Shown: in pieces, positions 51,051-59,008 of the stretch
Position numbering within the stretch: the first letter of the stretch is position 1
Layout: the number at the start of each line of letters is the position of its first letter
Assembly: GCA_030830565.1 (NCBI GenBank)
Contig: JAURMR010000037.1
Span: 1-64,000 of the forward strand
Direction of reading: 5' to 3'
DNA length: 64,000 nt
DNA from: Acidimicrobiales bacterium
Lineage (GTDB): Bacteria > Actinomycetota > Acidimicrobiia > Acidimicrobiales > Acidimicrobilacustridaceae
The notes under the pieces: model-generated
What the model was told of the DNA's origin: nothing
Database searches by the model: none
What the model saw: the letters and a program-made list of their open reading frames with translations, nothing else
Translations under genes and position numbers: made by a program

Positions 51051-52595
51051 GTGGCCACTTCAGTCCAACCCGATGTCAGCCGATGGCAGGGCATTGCTGA
51101 GCGCGTTCGCGATGCCGAGCGGGCCTTGCGCGAGCGCATGTCTTGGGGTGGCTGGATGGCGCTGGTTCTCGGTCTTACCACCCTGATCTCTCGAGCCCCG
51201 GGTTTGATTTATAACGGCATGTTCGATCGCGACGAGTCCTATTTGGCAGTCACAGGCGATGTGCTTCGTCACGGGGGACAGCTCTACATCGACACGATTG
51301 ATCGAAAGCCTCCGGTTGTTCCAGTGATGTACTCGCTGATTCGAGAATGGAGCGTTGACATGCGCGCCATTCGAATTTTCTTGGCAGCGCTGATCTTCCT
51401 CAATGGCGTGGTTGCCACTGAGCTTGTTCGGCGCCTTTCTCGTTCGCGTCGCGCTGCACTATTCGCCGGGGTTCTTGCAATTGTCGGTACCGCCCTTTTC
51501 CTTCCTCCTGACGCGCAGGCAGCGAATTTCGAACTCTGGGGTTTGCTTCCTGCTTCAGCAGCGATCCTCTGCGTGGTGATTGCTCGATCGGAACGCCGAT
51601 CAACGATCCTTTGGTTTGCGTTGGCTGGTGCGGCAGTTGTCATTGCCGCGAATTGCAAGCAGCCGTACATCGTTGTCGGGCTACCAGTTGTCTTCGAAGC
51701 GCTGAGACGCAGAGATGAGAAGTGGCAAGCACTGAGCGCGACAGTTACCGGCGCAATCGTTTCCGCAGTCCCATTCTTCGTCTTCTTTGACGGTCAGAAG
51801 ATGATTCGATGGGTGTGGTCGGACAACAGCGATTATCTGAATGGTGGTATTTCGATTGGGCGGGCGGCGGTAATCGGCATCGCCCTTTCCTTGGTCTTTG
51901 TGCTCCTCCACCTTCCGTTGTTCTACGGAGTGTGGGCCGTGCTTCGGCGTCGCGTGCACGCCGATCACACGGTGCTCGTATGGATCAGCGTCTCAGTCCT
52001 GACCATTCCTATTGGACTTCGGTTCTTCGGGCACTACTACCAACAACTGGTGCCTCCGTTGGCGGTGCTCACAGGGTGTGCCCTCGTCACTGCTACGCGT
52101 CGTGCTTGGCAAGCCCTGATGGTTCTCACCGCGGGCTTGCTTGTGGCGATGTTGGGCCTCTCTTTCGTTCATCGTCCCGATCTCACCAACTACACCGCGT
52201 TGGGTCGGTATGTGCAGAGCACGACAACTCCCGATCAGCGAATTCTTGTTTGGGGTGCGCTTCCGGATGTCTACGTTTCTTCGGAACGACTTCCATCCGG
52301 AATCTTCTTGCACGATGGCTACCTCACGGGTAACTGGGCGAGTCGTGCTCAACCACTTCCACAGAGTGTGATTGCCGCCGAACCATTTCGATCTCGTTGG
52401 GACATGTTCTTTGAAGATGTCGCAGCAAATCCGCCCGCAGTGGTCATCAACGCCGCGCGTCCCGAAACCGATTGGGAGCGCTACGGGCCTGAATCATTCC
52501 CTATCGGATCTTGGTTGAACCAGTGTTACGACGTTGATCGAGTGGTCGATGGGCTCTCGGTATGGCGTCGCGATACCGCTGCGTGTCCGATGTAA
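51051..52595 (+). CDS. GT-C-type integral membrane glycosyltransferase-like protein
   Basis: This 514-residue protein has about ten transmembrane helices starting at WMALVLGLTTLI. The first extracytoplasmic loop contains FDRDESYLAVTG, resembling the acidic motif of GT-39/83 dolichol- or polyprenol-dependent glycosyltransferases. A soluble C-terminal domain (about 420-514) includes TNYTALGRYVQSTTTPDQ and ILVWGALPDVYV. The GTG at 51051 is chosen because AGGAG (51040-51044) precedes it at good spacing; the frame extends further upstream antisense to the SnoaL gene. The donor and acceptor are unknown. It converges on the SDR gene. Confidence 0.78.
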   Translation: MATSVQPDVSRWQGIAERVRDAERALRERMSWGGWMALVLGLTTLISRAPGLIYNGMFDRDESYLAVTGDVLRHGGQLYIDTIDRKPPVVPVMYSLIREWSVDMRAIRIFLAALIFLNGVVATELVRRLSRSRRAALFAGVLAIVGTALFLPPDAQAANFELWGLLPASAAILCVVIARSERRSTILWFALAGAAVVIAANCKQPYIVVGLPVVFEALRRRDEKWQALSATVTGAIVSAVPFFVFFDGQKMIRWVWSDNSDYLNGGISIGRAAVIGIALSLVFVLLHLPLFYGVWAVLRRRVHADHTVLVWISVSVLTIPIGLRFFGHYYQQLVPPLAVLTGCALVTATRRAWQALMVLTAGLLVAMLGLSFVHRPDLTNYTALGRYVQSTTTPDQRILVWGALPDVYVSSERLPSGIFLHDGYLTGNWASRAQPLPQSVIAAEPFRSRWDMFFEDVAANPPAVVINAARPETDWERYGPESFPIGSWLNQCYDVDRVVDGLSVWRRDTAACPM

Positions 52596-52607
52596 GACGC
52601 TTGCAAT

Positions 52608-53360
52608 TTATGCAGTAGCGAGAACGCCACCATCAATAACGATTGACTGCCCAGTGATGAACGACGCTTTATCGCTCAGTAGGAACGCAGCGGGTTCGCC
52701 AATTTCAGACGGCTGTCCGATTCGCTTCAGGACCGAACTTTCTTCGAATCGATCTCGTACTCCAGGAATATCAAGCGTGATGCCGAGCATCGGAGTCTCG
52801 ATAAACCCTGGGCAAATTGCGTTCACTCGGATTCCTTCAGGGCCGAGGCGGTCCGCCATCGAGCGAACGGCCCCGAGCATCCCGGACTTCGACGCGCAAT
52901 AGGCGGGAATCGCTGCGTTGCCGACCCAACCTTCAATTGAGGCGATTCCAACGACGGCAGCACCTTCTGCGGCTGCGAGGTCGGTATGCATGGCTTGTAC
53001 GAGCATCGGGAAGGCGCGGAGGTTCACGTTCAGTACGAAGTCCCAGCCTTCGTCGTCGAGTGCGCCGATTGATTGATTACTCACCGTTCCCGCAGCGTGC
53101 ACGAGTCCGCCCAGCGGTCCAACTGCGGATCGACTCGCATCGACTGCCTCGGGCAGCTGGTTTGTTTTTGTGACATCGATTCCAAGGCCGAAGGTTGAAA
53201 CGTTGTGGCGGGACGCGATCTCATTCGCAGCGGCGATCGCTCCATCTGCATTGAGGTCCCAGATCGCGACGGGACGTCCTTGTTCGGCGACTGCTTCTGC
53301 ACACGCGCGTCCTATGCCTGATGCGCCACCGGTGACGATGACTGCGGAAGTGGGGCTCAT
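52608..53360 (-). CDS. Short-chain dehydrogenase/reductase
   Basis: This 250-residue SDR has the cofactor loop TGGASGIGRACAEA, an Asp after the second strand (WDLNADG) that favours NAD, NXXG-like VSNQSIG, and the catalytic S...YCASK in PAYCASKSGMLG. The substrate is unknown. The ATG at 53358-53360 is preceded by GAGGAAC; a longer N-terminus (MTDLHSF...) is possible but lacks a good site. The PadR regulator precedes it 19 bp upstream on the same strand, suggesting co-transcription. Confidence 0.87.
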   Translation of the reverse strand: MSPTSAVIVTGGASGIGRACAEAVAEQGRPVAIWDLNADGAIAAANEIASRHNVSTFGLGIDVTKTNQLPEAVDASRSAVGPLGGLVHAAGTVSNQSIGALDDEGWDFVLNVNLRAFPMLVQAMHTDLAAAEGAAVVGIASIEGWVGNAAIPAYCASKSGMLGAVRSMADRLGPEGIRVNAICPGFIETPMLGITLDIPGVRDRFEESSVLKRIGQPSEIGEPAAFLLSDKASFITGQSIVIDGGVLATA

Positions 53361-53379
53361 TGGGTTCCTCGTTTTCTTT

Positions 53380-53976
53380 TCAGCGAAGCTGTGCAAGTCG
53401 GTCAAGGTCGATCAGCATCGAGTCGGCGAGTTCGATCTCGCGTTCGATGCGACGCACGGCCCATGACGCAACGAGAGCGGGGTAAGCCCACTCAGGTTGC
53501 GCATCGGCTTGTTCTTGTGAGTCCCGTGCGGCAGTGAGTTCGTTGATGAGGCGGGCCCTGTGTTCGGCGATCTGTTCGCGAAGTCGCGGTGGCTCGGCCA
53601 AGTGTCCGAGCCAAATACGCAGGAGGACGCCGTCTTTGAGCACAGGTGCTTCGGCATCGACGGTGGCCTGCCAAGTCCGCAGCGCGTCAATTCCGGCGGG
53701 CGTAATTGAATAGACCGTCTTTTCGCGAACTTCGTCGCGAGCCATGGTGCGACTTGCGACGAGGCCGAGGTCCTCAAGCCGGCGGAGTTCCGTGTAGATC
53801 TGGCTGGTGGCTGGACTCCAGTAAAAGAAGTGGAGAATGGCGTCGGACCAATTCTTGATGTCATAGCCAGTGAGTTCGCGACCGAAACTCAGAATGCCAA
53901 GCACCGCCCACGCGGTTGCAGGAATTTTTGGCAACGCGACATCGGTCGACTGCACTTCTGTGTTCCCCCCGGACAT
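53380..53976 (-). CDS. PadR-family transcriptional regulator
   Basis: The 198-residue regulator has an N-terminal winged helix (AWAVLGILSFGRELTGYDIK, then YTELRRLEDLGLV) and a C-terminal helical dimerisation domain (REQIAEHRARLINEL...), the longer PadR subfamily 2 architecture. It sits in a minus-strand run of sulfotransferase, amidase, PadR and SDR genes and presumably responds to a small aromatic ligand. The ATG at 53974-53976 is 47 bp upstream of the amidase stop. Confidence 0.87.
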   Translation of the reverse strand: MSGGNTEVQSTDVALPKIPATAWAVLGILSFGRELTGYDIKNWSDAILHFFYWSPATSQIYTELRRLEDLGLVASRTMARDEVREKTVYSITPAGIDALRTWQATVDAEAPVLKDGVLLRIWLGHLAEPPRLREQIAEHRARLINELTAARDSQEQADAQPEWAYPALVASWAVRRIEREIELADSMLIDLDRLAQLR

Positions 53977-54023
53977 GGGTCTGGTTCTAGCACGCCCAAG
54001 GAGTGGATGACTTTGGTAAAGCG

Positions 54024-55469
54024 TCAGGACGCAGCGTCAGCAGACCACGGCGCGAGGGTCGGCCACGGCGCGGCAGCCTCAAGTTGCGCTGCAAGTTGCA
54101 GCAGCATCTCTTCAGAGCAGTGCCGACCAACAATTTGGATACCGACTGGTAGCCCATTGTCGTCGAATCCCGCGGGAATCGACGCAGCGGGTTGACCCGT
54201 CACGTTGAAGACCGCGGTGAGTTCCGAGAAGCGTCCTGCATGTGCGAACACTGACTCAACATTGGTGGTGTCGATGACTCCGAGTTCGGGAACCGTGACT
54301 GGCAGCGTGGACGTCAGCCAAACGTCGTACGTATCGTAGAAACGCGCAACATCTCTGCTTACAAATTCGATTTGTTGCAGCGCAGCAATGAGATCAAGCG
54401 GCCCGAGTGTGAACGTGCGGTCGTGAATGAACCGAGTGAATGGTTCAATGTCATCGTCATTGATTTCTCGGCCAAGTTGTGCGAGTCGGTCTTCGATCGT
54501 CTTCGCTCCAGCGGCACCCATAACGACGGCAAGCGAATTTGCTGGCATCGAAACGTCCCATTCGGGAGCACATTCATCAACCTCGTGGCCGAGTGATTCC
54601 AGTGTTCGGGCGGTGCGCAAAATTGCTTCTATGACTTTGGGGTGCATCTCTTTTCCTGCAGGAGATGCAGTGCTAAAGCCGATGCGGAGCTTCGGTGTGT
54701 CGCGGTCAAGAGCAGCAAGGAAGGAGCCGGCTGCGGGTGCAGGCGGCGACGGATACGGATCGCCGGCAAGCGGGCCCGAGATCGCATCGAGAATCGCTGC
54801 GCTGTCGCGGACGGTTCGTGTCACTGCGTGTCCGATTCCCATTGGGTAGGAAAACGATGCCGCTGCAGGCCAGGTTGGTGTGCGCCCTCTTGTGGGCTTC
54901 AGTCCGAACAATCCGCACTCCGAAGCTGGAATCCGAATCGAGCCACCGCCATCGTTTGCATGTCCAGCGGTGACCATCCCGCCCGCGACGGCCGCGGCGG
55001 AACCGCCCGAGGAGCCACCTGTCGAATGCGTGAGTCGCCATGGATTGCGAGCTGGGCCGAAGAGCACTGATTCGGTAACGGGGGCTTTCCCCAATTCGGG
55101 GGTATTGGTGTTGCCGAGAATGAGAAGGCCGGCGGCTTTGAAACGCTTGGTGAGCTCGCAATCCTCGGTGGCAACGACGTCGGCGAACAGCCGGCTTCCC
55201 TTTGTTGAAGGGAGGCCAGCAACATCGCAATTGAGGTCTTTGACGAGGAATGGAACACCGGCGATGGGTGAGGTTGCCGGGACATTGACGGCTTCGGCAC
55301 GTGCCTCGTCGTAGCGCTTGGCAACGACCGCGTTGAGTGTGGGGTTTCGGGACTCGATGCGTGAAATTGAAGCTTCGATGAGCTCCACGCTGCTCACTTC
55401 ACCGGCGGCGACGAGCGAAGCGAGGCCAATCGTGTCGTTCTCGTCGAGAAGGCGTTCGATGTCAGACAT
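54024..55469 (-). CDS. Amidase signature family protein
   Basis: This 481-residue hydrolase has the Ser-cisSer-Lys triad of amidase-signature enzymes: VKDLNCD with the catalytic lysine near 80, STGGSSGGSAAAVAGG with the cis-serine, and GGGSIRIPASECGLFGLKP with the nucleophile. This family includes amidases for aliphatic, aryl and peptide amides, as well as GatA of Glu-tRNA amidotransferase. There is no GatB/GatC nearby, so an independent amidase is more likely. It starts 2 bp after the sulfotransferase stop. Confidence 0.9.
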   Translation of the reverse strand: MSDIERLLDENDTIGLASLVAAGEVSSVELIEASISRIESRNPTLNAVVAKRYDEARAEAVNVPATSPIAGVPFLVKDLNCDVAGLPSTKGSRLFADVVATEDCELTKRFKAAGLLILGNTNTPELGKAPVTESVLFGPARNPWRLTHSTGGSSGGSAAAVAGGMVTAGHANDGGGSIRIPASECGLFGLKPTRGRTPTWPAAASFSYPMGIGHAVTRTVRDSAAILDAISGPLAGDPYPSPPAPAAGSFLAALDRDTPKLRIGFSTASPAGKEMHPKVIEAILRTARTLESLGHEVDECAPEWDVSMPANSLAVVMGAAGAKTIEDRLAQLGREINDDDIEPFTRFIHDRTFTLGPLDLIAALQQIEFVSRDVARFYDTYDVWLTSTLPVTVPELGVIDTTNVESVFAHAGRFSELTAVFNVTGQPAASIPAGFDDNGLPVGIQIVGRHCSEEMLLQLAAQLEAAAPWPTLAPWSADAAS

Positions 55470-55471
55470 AG

Positions 55472-56632
55472 TTACTCCAGAAATGCGGCGTATCGAGTGA
55501 GGTACGGCTGAACTCGTTCGGTGAGTTCGTCACGGTCAAGGTCCCAGTCTTCTAGGGAGTAGGAGTGGGAACCGAATCGGTCCTTTTTGTGTTCGGCGCT
55601 ATGGGCTCGCATCGCTGCTTCCGCTTCGGGAGTAAATGTCTCGCCAAGTTCGTCATAGAGCGATGCAATGGTGGCAATCGGATCGGCCACGAGGTCGGAA
55701 TAGGCGATGTCGACGAACGCATCGGCCCGTCCCTGAGCAATTTGGGCGTCGCGAAACGCGTTTTGATTATCAAGAAGCGTTCCGATGACCTCGGGCCATG
55801 TCTCTCGGATATAGGGACGCCAATCGGCATCGGTGAATGTTCCGGCCAGGACGCGCACCAAATTGCATGCTGAGGCAATCACATTGACTGGGTCGCGATG
55901 GGTGAGAACAAAACGTGCATCGGGGTAGACCGATGCCAACGCAGACGGGTCAATGAGATGCACAGGCGATTTCAGTTGCCATTGTCCGGGGCACTCCGAT
56001 TGCAGTACCTGAAGAACAGCTCTATGCCATTCGTAGGCTTGGGTGTGATCGTTCGATCGCACCCACTCCATATACGACGGCAAGTTGAACGTTGTCGATA
56101 AGTGCAGGCTTGAAAAATGCTGACCCAAAACCGTTGCGCACTCAAGCGGCATATCGGGCGGATCGTGATGAATTGCCTTGAACTCGGGATTGATCATTCC
56201 GAGCATGTCCGGAGCTTCCATCGCTGCAAGGAAACGAGGATCTGTTCGGTAGGTGGCAGTGGTGGGCGGCGGAACAGACTCGTTGATCTCCCAGCCGAGC
56301 AACGAGCGATTTTTCGGATCGGCGGAAAGTAAGTGACTCAGCGCCGTCGTTCCCGTTCGCGGTAAGCCGATGAGAAAAATCGGGGACTCGACACGAGTCG
56401 ATGCCAACTCCGGATGTGTGCGGTGCCACTCGACAACATTGAGGCGATTGACGAGATTGCCCAGTGCCATGCCCTCGGCTGCTGCGGTGCCGATCTCTGT
56501 CAGTTGCCCTTCGGTCGTCGCAGAGTCGAGAAAGACCTCGAGTCCTTCACGAAACGAGGGATCACCAAAGTCGGTGAGTCCACTTGCGAGTTGACTGGCC
56601 TGCGCAAGTAGCGCATCGATGTCTGTTGTCAT
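55472..56632 (-). CDS. PAPS-dependent sulfotransferase-like protein
   Basis: This 386-residue protein has the 5'-phosphosulfate-binding motif FLIGLPRTGTTALSHLL near residue 80 and the 3'-phosphate motif DARFVLTHRDPVNVIASACN near 225, both diagnostic of sulfotransferases. Acceptor unknown; this large actinobacterial family is often annotated as acting on lipids or aryl compounds. The ATG at 56630-56632 has a GGGGGAG upstream. It begins a minus-strand operon with the amidase (2 bp gap), and diverges from the acyl-CoA carboxylase gene across 202 bp. Confidence 0.86.
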   Translation of the reverse strand: MTTDIDALLAQASQLASGLTDFGDPSFREGLEVFLDSATTEGQLTEIGTAAAEGMALGNLVNRLNVVEWHRTHPELASTRVESPIFLIGLPRTGTTALSHLLSADPKNRSLLGWEINESVPPPTTATYRTDPRFLAAMEAPDMLGMINPEFKAIHHDPPDMPLECATVLGQHFSSLHLSTTFNLPSYMEWVRSNDHTQAYEWHRAVLQVLQSECPGQWQLKSPVHLIDPSALASVYPDARFVLTHRDPVNVIASACNLVRVLAGTFTDADWRPYIRETWPEVIGTLLDNQNAFRDAQIAQGRADAFVDIAYSDLVADPIATIASLYDELGETFTPEAEAAMRAHSAEHKKDRFGSHSYSLEDWDLDRDELTERVQPYLTRYAAFLE

Positions 56633-56834
56633 ATGACTCCCCCCGCTGTCGTGGCGAACCGTAGTCGGTGGCTGCGAGTTGGCCGAATGGACTGGACAGT
56701 TCGACGGTTCAAGTACCCAGTTGCGGCCGATGGATTTGAGGAACAACATCCGGCAGTCGGCGCGGGCCGTACGCTTCATTGCACGCCGGAGAGATCGCCA
56801 CCCTGGCCTTGATCAATTATTCGCAGGAGAACTC

Positions 56835-58358
56835 GTGAGTCAAAGCGACACATCACAGCCTTCAGAGTTGCCCGGGGGTTGGGGGCCGGCGCTCGAGGAC
56901 CTCGCGCAACGTCGGGAAGAAGCGCGGGCAATGGGCGGCGAGGAGCGACTCGCCAAGCGTCATGCGAAGGGACAGCTCGACGCTCGCGGGCGAATCGACT
57001 ACCTGCTCGATCCTGGTTCGTTCCGTGAACTCGGAACGCTCGTTGGCGATGTTCCTTGCGACGGCATCGTCGCAGGTGCCGGCCGCATCGACGGTCGCCC
57101 CGTGATGATCGGCGCAGAGGATTTCACTGTGCTTGCTGGTTCGATCGGACCGGGCAGCTCGTCGAAGCGCTATCGCCTAGCGGAACTCGCGCTTGCTGAA
57201 CGAATTCCATTGATCATGTTGCTTGAAGGGGCCGGTCATCGCGGCGGCGGTGGCGGTGGTCGAGCTCCGACCGATCTGCTCATCCAAGCCAAATGTTCCG
57301 GCAAGGTACCGGTGCTAAGCGCAGTGATGGGTCCATCGGCTGGTCACGGTGCACTCATTGTCCCGATGTCGGATTTCAGCGTGATGACTGCCGATGCGGC
57401 AGTCTTCACAGCCGGCCCCCCCGTTGTTCGCGAATCTCTTGGCGAAGATGTCACAAAAGAAGACCTTGGCGGTCCGTCGGTTGCGGTGCCGAGCGGGCTC
57501 ATCCACAACGTCGCTCCCGACGACGAAACCGCCCTCGACATGTTGCGCGTGTACTTATCGTTTTTCCCGTCAAGCGCGTGGGGATATGCCCCCCATCTTC
57601 CGGCCGCCGAAAGCGCGGACCAAGGATTCCGTTCGACCGATGAATTGCTTTCGATCATTCCGAGTGACTCGCGTCGTGTGTACGATATGCGAGCAGTGCT
57701 TGACGTCATCGTCGACGATGGATCGTGGTTTGAGGTGCAGCCCGGTTTTGGGACGTCAATGATTTGCGGCCTCGCTCGACTCGGGGGTGAATCGATCGCA
57801 CTCATCGCGAATCAGCCGACCGTGCTCGCAGGTTCTATTGATGCGTCTGCCGCTGACAAGGCAGCGCACTTCATCATGGTTGCCGATTCGTTTCATATTC
57901 CACTGGTGTTTCTCGCTGACAATCCAGGAATGTTGCCGGGTAGTGCGTCGGAGCGTGAGGGGGTATTGCGTTCGGGCGCTCGGATGTTTGCTGCACAGAC
58001 GCAAGCGTCAAGTCCGAAACTGCATCTCACACTGCGAAAGGCCTATGGCTTTGGTTCGATGGTGATGACGCTTGTTGGTTTCGATAACCAGTCCGCAACG
58101 TTTGCTTATCCGGGTGCGACGCTTGGAGCGATGGGCGCAAGTGCGATGAGCAAGGCAACCAATGCCGATGCCGACGAAGCCGCGATGCTTCGCGATGCCG
58201 AACTTCAAGCTTCATACCGATCTGCGGCAACTCTTGGTTTCGATGAACTCATTGATCCTCGTGAAACCCGAGATGTACTTCTCGATGCGCTGCAGCGAGC
58301 GTTGTTCCGACGTCAGGTTGCAGCAGAACCGGTCTATCGGACAGCGATAACACCCTGA
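56835..58358 (+). CDS. Acyl-CoA carboxylase carboxyltransferase (beta) subunit
   Basis: This 507-residue protein is the carboxyltransferase subunit of biotin-dependent acyl-CoA carboxylases (propionyl/methylcrotonyl type). Motifs include EEARAMGGEERLAKRHAKG, GAGHRGGGGGGRAPTDLL, RESLGEDVTKEDLGGPS and PLVFLADNPGMLPGSASERE. GTG at 56835 has AGGAGA 5 nt upstream; the frame extends upstream antisense to the sulfotransferase and was not used. No biotin carboxylase/BCCP subunit lies in the window, so it must pair with one encoded elsewhere. Its substrate is unknown. Confidence 0.92.
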   Translation: MSQSDTSQPSELPGGWGPALEDLAQRREEARAMGGEERLAKRHAKGQLDARGRIDYLLDPGSFRELGTLVGDVPCDGIVAGAGRIDGRPVMIGAEDFTVLAGSIGPGSSSKRYRLAELALAERIPLIMLLEGAGHRGGGGGGRAPTDLLIQAKCSGKVPVLSAVMGPSAGHGALIVPMSDFSVMTADAAVFTAGPPVVRESLGEDVTKEDLGGPSVAVPSGLIHNVAPDDETALDMLRVYLSFFPSSAWGYAPHLPAAESADQGFRSTDELLSIIPSDSRRVYDMRAVLDVIVDDGSWFEVQPGFGTSMICGLARLGGESIALIANQPTVLAGSIDASAADKAAHFIMVADSFHIPLVFLADNPGMLPGSASEREGVLRSGARMFAAQTQASSPKLHLTLRKAYGFGSMVMTLVGFDNQSATFAYPGATLGAMGASAMSKATNADADEAAMLRDAELQASYRSAATLGFDELIDPRETRDVLLDALQRALFRRQVAAEPVYRTAITP

Positions 58359-58427
58359 ACCGGTAGGAACACAGAAAACGGTCGAAGTGCCTCACCTGAA
58401 CGTCAGCACTAGGTAGTCTCTTCACGT

Positions 58428-58446
58428 CGCGAGAGACCGTCTCGCG
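58428..58446. repeat. Inverted repeat upstream of the PLDc_N/SHOCT gene
   Basis: CGCGAGA (58428-58434) and TCTCGCG (58440-58446) form a 7-bp stem with a 5-base loop, 38 bases upstream of the gene's start. It may be an operator or a transcript hairpin; there is no T-run. Confidence 0.45.
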
Positions 58447-58484
58447 CCGTTCGACGTGTCGGAAACGGCACACAGGAGGCTTTG

Positions 58485-58880
58485 ATGTTTGCAGCGAGCA
58501 CAAATTGGGGTTTGGGCGAGGTCCTTTTGGCCATGCTCTACTTCACCTGTTTCTTTATCTGGATCTGGCTGGCGATCAGCGTCTTTATTGACATCTTCCG
58601 CAGCCCAGACATGGGTGGCGTGCACAAGGCCATCTGGGTCGTTGCGATTTTCGCTGCTCCCTTGATTGGCGTGCTTGCGTACCTCATCGTGCGCGGCGGC
58701 AAGATGAACCAGCATGCGATCGAAGCGGCAAAGGCTCAGGATGCGGCGATGCAGAACTACATCCGCAACGCTGCCGGCACCACACCGGCCGACGAACTTC
58801 ATCGTCTCGCCGACCTCAAGGACCGCGGCGTCATCGATCAGGCCGAGTTCGACAAGCTGAAGTCCAAGGTCGTTAGCTGA
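58485..58880 (+). CDS. PLDc_N/SHOCT domain membrane protein
   Basis: This 131-residue protein starts with a transmembrane helix (LLAMLYFTCFFIWIWLAISV), a short loop (DIFRSPDMGGVHKAIWV) and a second helix (VVAIFAAPLIGVLAYLIV), the PLDc_N architecture. It ends in a SHOCT motif (LHRLADLKDRGVIDQAEFDK). PLDc_N-SHOCT proteins are common in actinobacteria, with unknown function. The start has AGGAGG at 58474-58479. A GGTGCCCC/GGGGCACC stem-loop at 58921-58944 probably ends the transcript. Confidence 0.82.
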   Translation: MFAASTNWGLGEVLLAMLYFTCFFIWIWLAISVFIDIFRSPDMGGVHKAIWVVAIFAAPLIGVLAYLIVRGGKMNQHAIEAAKAQDAAMQNYIRNAAGTTPADELHRLADLKDRGVIDQAEFDKLKSKVVS

Positions 58881-58920
58881 TCTCGCTGCAGCGCAAGAGC
58901 GCTGTGGAGTTGTTGTGATT

Positions 58921-58944
58921 GGTGCCCCGCTGCGGTGGGGCACC
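58921..58944 (+). terminator. Probable terminator after the SHOCT gene
   Basis: GGTGCCCC (58921-58928) pairs with GGGGCACC (58937-58944) around an 8-base loop. There is no T-run on either strand. It lies 41 bases past the stop of the SHOCT gene. Confidence 0.5.
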
Positions 58945-59008
58945 ATCGCGTTCGGGGGCACCATCTTCCGAGGTCGGGCGCTTCGGTGAGGGGCCGTAGG
59001 ATTGAGGT

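Noticed and set aside
56679..56834. 52-residue N-terminal extension of the carboxyltransferase
   Set aside because: Low similarity to the family, and a strong AGGAGA sits before GTG 56835.
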